From Mannheimia pernigra (GTDB lineage Bacteria; Pseudomonadota; Gammaproteobacteria; Enterobacterales; Pasteurellaceae), in NCBI RefSeq assembly GCF_013377995.1, contig NZ_CP055305.1:1798001-1862000 (forward strand): DNA of 64,000 nucleotides, read 5' to 3'. Positions 62,085-64,000 of the stretch are shown piece after piece. Positions within the stretch are counted from its first letter, which is position 1; each line of letters begins with the position of its first letter. The position numbers were made by a program, and so were the translations under genes. The notes beneath the pieces are model-generated. The model made no database searches, was not told where the DNA came from, and saw only the letters and a program-made list of their open reading frames with translations.

Positions 62085-62133
62085 ACCAAAATAGAGGCGA
62101 ACAAATTGTTCACCTCTATTTTGGTTTTTTCAT
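62083..62133 (+). terminator. intrinsic terminator of metE
   Basis: A long stem AAACCAAAATAGAGG-C-GAAC / GTTC-A-CCTCTATTTTGGTTT (62083-62102 and 62108-62127) with one internal mismatch is followed by a T run. It begins in the metE stop and also can act for mutT in the other direction. Confidence 0.93.
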
Positions 62134-62170
62134 TCTAAATTGCTTTAGCCAAAAAATCTCCTACCCATTT

Positions 62171-62581
62171 CTACGCTGTATTTTCCGTTTCTGCTTTTAA
62201 ACGTTTAATCAGCTCTTTATTTGCTGGTGGAAAAGCTCCCTCGTCTAAATCAGATTGAGCAACCCAAAAGCCCTCTTGCCCCTCTCGTCCAAAAGGTTTA
62301 TTTATCCATTCTTCCACTAAGTAGAAGAAAAATTCAATAATCTTGTTTGGGTACTCAAAGCTAAAATTTTCATAAGGAAAAGCACTTAGCACTTGAATGC
62401 CAATTTCCTCCTCCAACTCACGCTTTAGTGCTTCTTCGGGGGTTTCACCAGCATCAACTTTTCCACCTGGAAATTCTAGCGATTGAGCAAAATCCTGCCC
62501 TTCTAAGCGTTGAGTTAAATAAATTTGTCCAAATTCGTTACGGATAATTCCAGCTGAGACTTGAATAATTGGTTTTGACAT
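62171..62581 (-). CDS. mutT: 8-oxo-dGTP diphosphatase MutT
   Basis: A 136-residue Nudix hydrolase. The Nudix box GGKVDAGETPEEALKRELEEEIGI is complete, near residues 39-62 (the first 20 residues are GGKVDAGETPEEALKRELEE). MutT removes 8-oxo-dGTP and prevents A:T to C:G changes. It follows secA with an uptake-signal pair in the 86-base gap; secA-mutT is the E. coli order too. Confidence 0.94.
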   Translation of the reverse strand: MSKPIIQVSAGIIRNEFGQIYLTQRLEGQDFAQSLEFPGGKVDAGETPEEALKRELEEEIGIQVLSAFPYENFSFEYPNKIIEFFFYLVEEWINKPFGREGQEGFWVAQSDLDEGAFPPANKELIKRLKAETENTA

Positions 62582-62606
62582 AAGTTTCCTTTACTCTTCT
62601 CCAATT

Positions 62607-62662
62607 CAAGCGGTTAAATTTAGACGATAATTTGCAAATTTCTATCTAAAAATAACCGCTTG
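62607..62662. repeat. inverted uptake-signal pair between secA and mutT
   Basis: CAAGCGGTTA (62607-62616) and TAACCGCTTG (62653-62662) form a 10-bp stem, with further partial pairing inside. It begins five bases past the secA stop and may act as a partial terminator before mutT. Confidence 0.72.
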
Positions 62663-62667
62663 TATCA

Positions 62668-64000
62668 TTATGCGTATTTCGCTTTGTTGCCGTGGCAATG
62701 TTTATATTTTTTGCCTGAACCACAAGGACAAGAGTCGTTACGACCAATATTTAAGTTGGCTAACTCTTCATCGCTTAAACTTTCAAGATCCGCTTGCTGT
62801 TCTGGCTCATTAGTTTGCATTTGCTCGCTAGCTTTTGCTTCCGTTTCTGCTTGCAAGCGTTGGGCTTCTTCCATCTCTTCTTGGCTACGTACTTGAATAC
62901 GACTTAGAATGCTGATCACATTGAATTTCAAGGTATTGAGCATATTGGTAAACATTGCAAAAGACTCTTTTTTGTACTCTTGCTTCGGATCTTTTTGGGC
63001 GTAACCGCGTAGATGAATCCCCTTGCGTAAGTAGTCCATTGAAGATAAATGATCTTTCCATAACTCATCTAGGTTTTGTAACATTACACCTTTTTCAAAG
63101 TTACGCATTACTTCTGCACTCACTTTTTCTTCTTTGGCTTTATACTCTTCAATAGCAATATTGAGAATACGCTCACGCAAGGTTTCTTCATATAGATCTT
63201 TTTCGGTTTCTAGCCAGTGAGAAATCGGTAAATCTAGACTAAACTCACGGCGTAAACGCTCTTCTAAACCTGCAATGTCCCACATTTCCTCAATAGATTG
63301 CGGTGGAATATATTCGCTGATAGTCGTCTCAAATACATCTTGGCGAATCGCTTCGATCATTGGCGAAATGTCATCTGTATCTAATAAATGATTACGTTGC
63401 TCGTAAATAACTTTACGTTGTTCATTTGCTACATCATCATATTGTAGAAGGTTTTTACGACCATCAAAGTTATAGGCCTCTACTTTTGCTTGTGCCGATG
63501 CAATTACTTTAGTCAAAAGTTTGGATTCCATCGCTTCACCTTCTTGAGTAAAGGCTTTACGCATCATATTTAACTTACCTTCATTGAGATAAATTCGCAT
63601 TAACGCATCATCTAACGATAAATAGAAGCGAGATGAACCAGGATCACCTTGACGACCAGAGCGTCCACGTAACTGGTTATCAATACGGCGAGATTCGTGG
63701 CGTTCTGTTCCTATAATATGTAAACCACCTGCTTGCATTACGATATTATAGCGTTCCTGCCACGCAGCTTTAATTTCATCAATTTGCTCTTGAGTGGGGT
63801 TTTCAAGTTTGGCAATTTCCATTCTCCAGTTACCACCAAGCACGATGTCTGTACCACGACCTGCCATATTAGTTGCAATAGTTACAGCACCAGGCATACC
63901 CGCTCTTGCAACAATTTCAGCCTCTTGAGCATGAAATTTTGCATTTAATACATTGTGTGGAATACCCACTTTGGTTAATTCTGCGGATAACAATTCTGAT
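62668..64000 (-). CDS. secA: preprotein translocase ATPase SecA, N-terminal part outside window
   Basis: The visible 443 codons are the C-terminal half. They open SELLSAELTKVGIPHNVLNA, pass the NBD2 motif TIATNMAGRGTDIVLGGNW near the first 55 residues, HIIGTERHESRRIDNQLRGRSGRQGDPGSS near 95-124 (arginine finger), the helical scaffold and the C-terminal zinc finger NDSCPCGSGKKYKHCHG. SecA drives export through SecYEG; the zinc tail binds SecB. The start lies beyond the window. Confidence 0.97.
   Translation of the reverse strand, partial: SELLSAELTKVGIPHNVLNAKFHAQEAEIVARAGMPGAVTIATNMAGRGTDIVLGGNWRMEIAKLENPTQEQIDEIKAAWQERYNIVMQAGGLHIIGTERHESRRIDNQLRGRSGRQGDPGSSRFYLSLDDALMRIYLNEGKLNMMRKAFTQEGEAMESKLLTKVIASAQAKVEAYNFDGRKNLLQYDDVANEQRKVIYEQRNHLLDTDDISPMIEAIRQDVFETTISEYIPPQSIEEMWDIAGLEERLRREFSLDLPISHWLETEKDLYEETLRERILNIAIEEYKAKEEKVSAEVMRNFEKGVMLQNLDELWKDHLSSMDYLRKGIHLRGYAQKDPKQEYKKESFAMFTNMLNTLKFNVISILSRIQVRSQEEMEEAQRLQAETEAKASEQMQTNEPEQQADLESLSDEELANLNIGRNDSCPCGSGKKYKHCHGNKAKYA

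Noticed and set aside
1..64000. CRISPR array, toxin-antitoxin pair, prophage or defence island
   Set aside because: No spaced direct repeats, no phage or restriction genes; nearly all open frames are recognised housekeeping families.

Overview
The window is an AT-rich stretch of a Pasteurellaceae chromosome, almost all of it conserved housekeeping genes. The gene content and local orders are gammaproteobacterial: cydABX-ybgE-ybgC-tolQRAB-pal, mreBCD, groESL, secA-mutT, yciCBA-yciI and yihI-DUF2489-hemN. The most telling taxonomic mark is the many copies of the DNA uptake signal ACAAGCGGT, both intergenic and inside genes. This is the variant of the Actinobacillus pleuropneumoniae / Mannheimia / [Haemophilus] ducreyi branch, not the H. 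influenzae AAGTGCGGT type. I cannot name the genus from the sequence alone. No prophage, CRISPR array, defence island or intact insertion sequence is visible.

Layout. 1-5.1 kb: a cut-off L,D-transpeptidase-like gene and a DUF1287 gene, two LOS-core glycosyltransferase-type genes, yhbY, pgpB and nagK. 5.1-10 kb: an LTA-synthase-like membrane sulfatase with a MOSC protein, xseB-ispA and yafJ. 10-17.2 kb: mreBCD-rarA-znuB, a LysE/ArgO exporter, udk-dcd. 17.2-26.1 kb: pntAB, trmJ, a lemA-TPM-TPM cluster and ppc. 26.2-34.6 kb: lptD, hemN, DUF2489, yihI, yacL, glnE. 34.7-37.5 kb: yciCBA-yciI (yciC frameshifted), yfbV and tRNA-Asn. 37.6-48 kb: moeAB, marC-like, yheS, a GST, a pseudouridine synthase, a histidine phosphatase, dusC-ycjF, djlA-yjdF. 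48.3-56.4 kb: the envelope and respiratory block tol-pal plus cydABX. 56.8-64 kb: a DUF5339 secreted protein, an IS3-family remnant, groESL, metE, mutT and the C-terminal part of secA.

Functionally the window is rich in envelope work: peptidoglycan and shape (mreBCD, L,D-transpeptidase), LOS assembly (glycosyltransferases, lptD), outer-membrane constriction (tol-pal) and isoprenoid carrier supply (ispA, pgpB). The rest is redox and respiration (pntAB, cydABX), nitrogen and one-carbon metabolism (glnE, metE) and translation or RNA modification (trmJ, dusC, yhbY, yheS).

The less ordinary signals are small. They are a one-base frameshift in yciC at a G run, two decayed ends of the same IS3-type element that each keep an uptake signal inside the start of orfA, terminators and hairpins built from paired uptake signals, a perfect palindrome inside the tRNA-Asn promoter spacer, a long hairpin between mreB and mreC, and an in-frame expansion in MetE. 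I found no convincing new multi-gene system. Many CDS starts were moved from the longest open frame to an internal ATG with a better Shine-Dalgarno sequence; each such case is noted.
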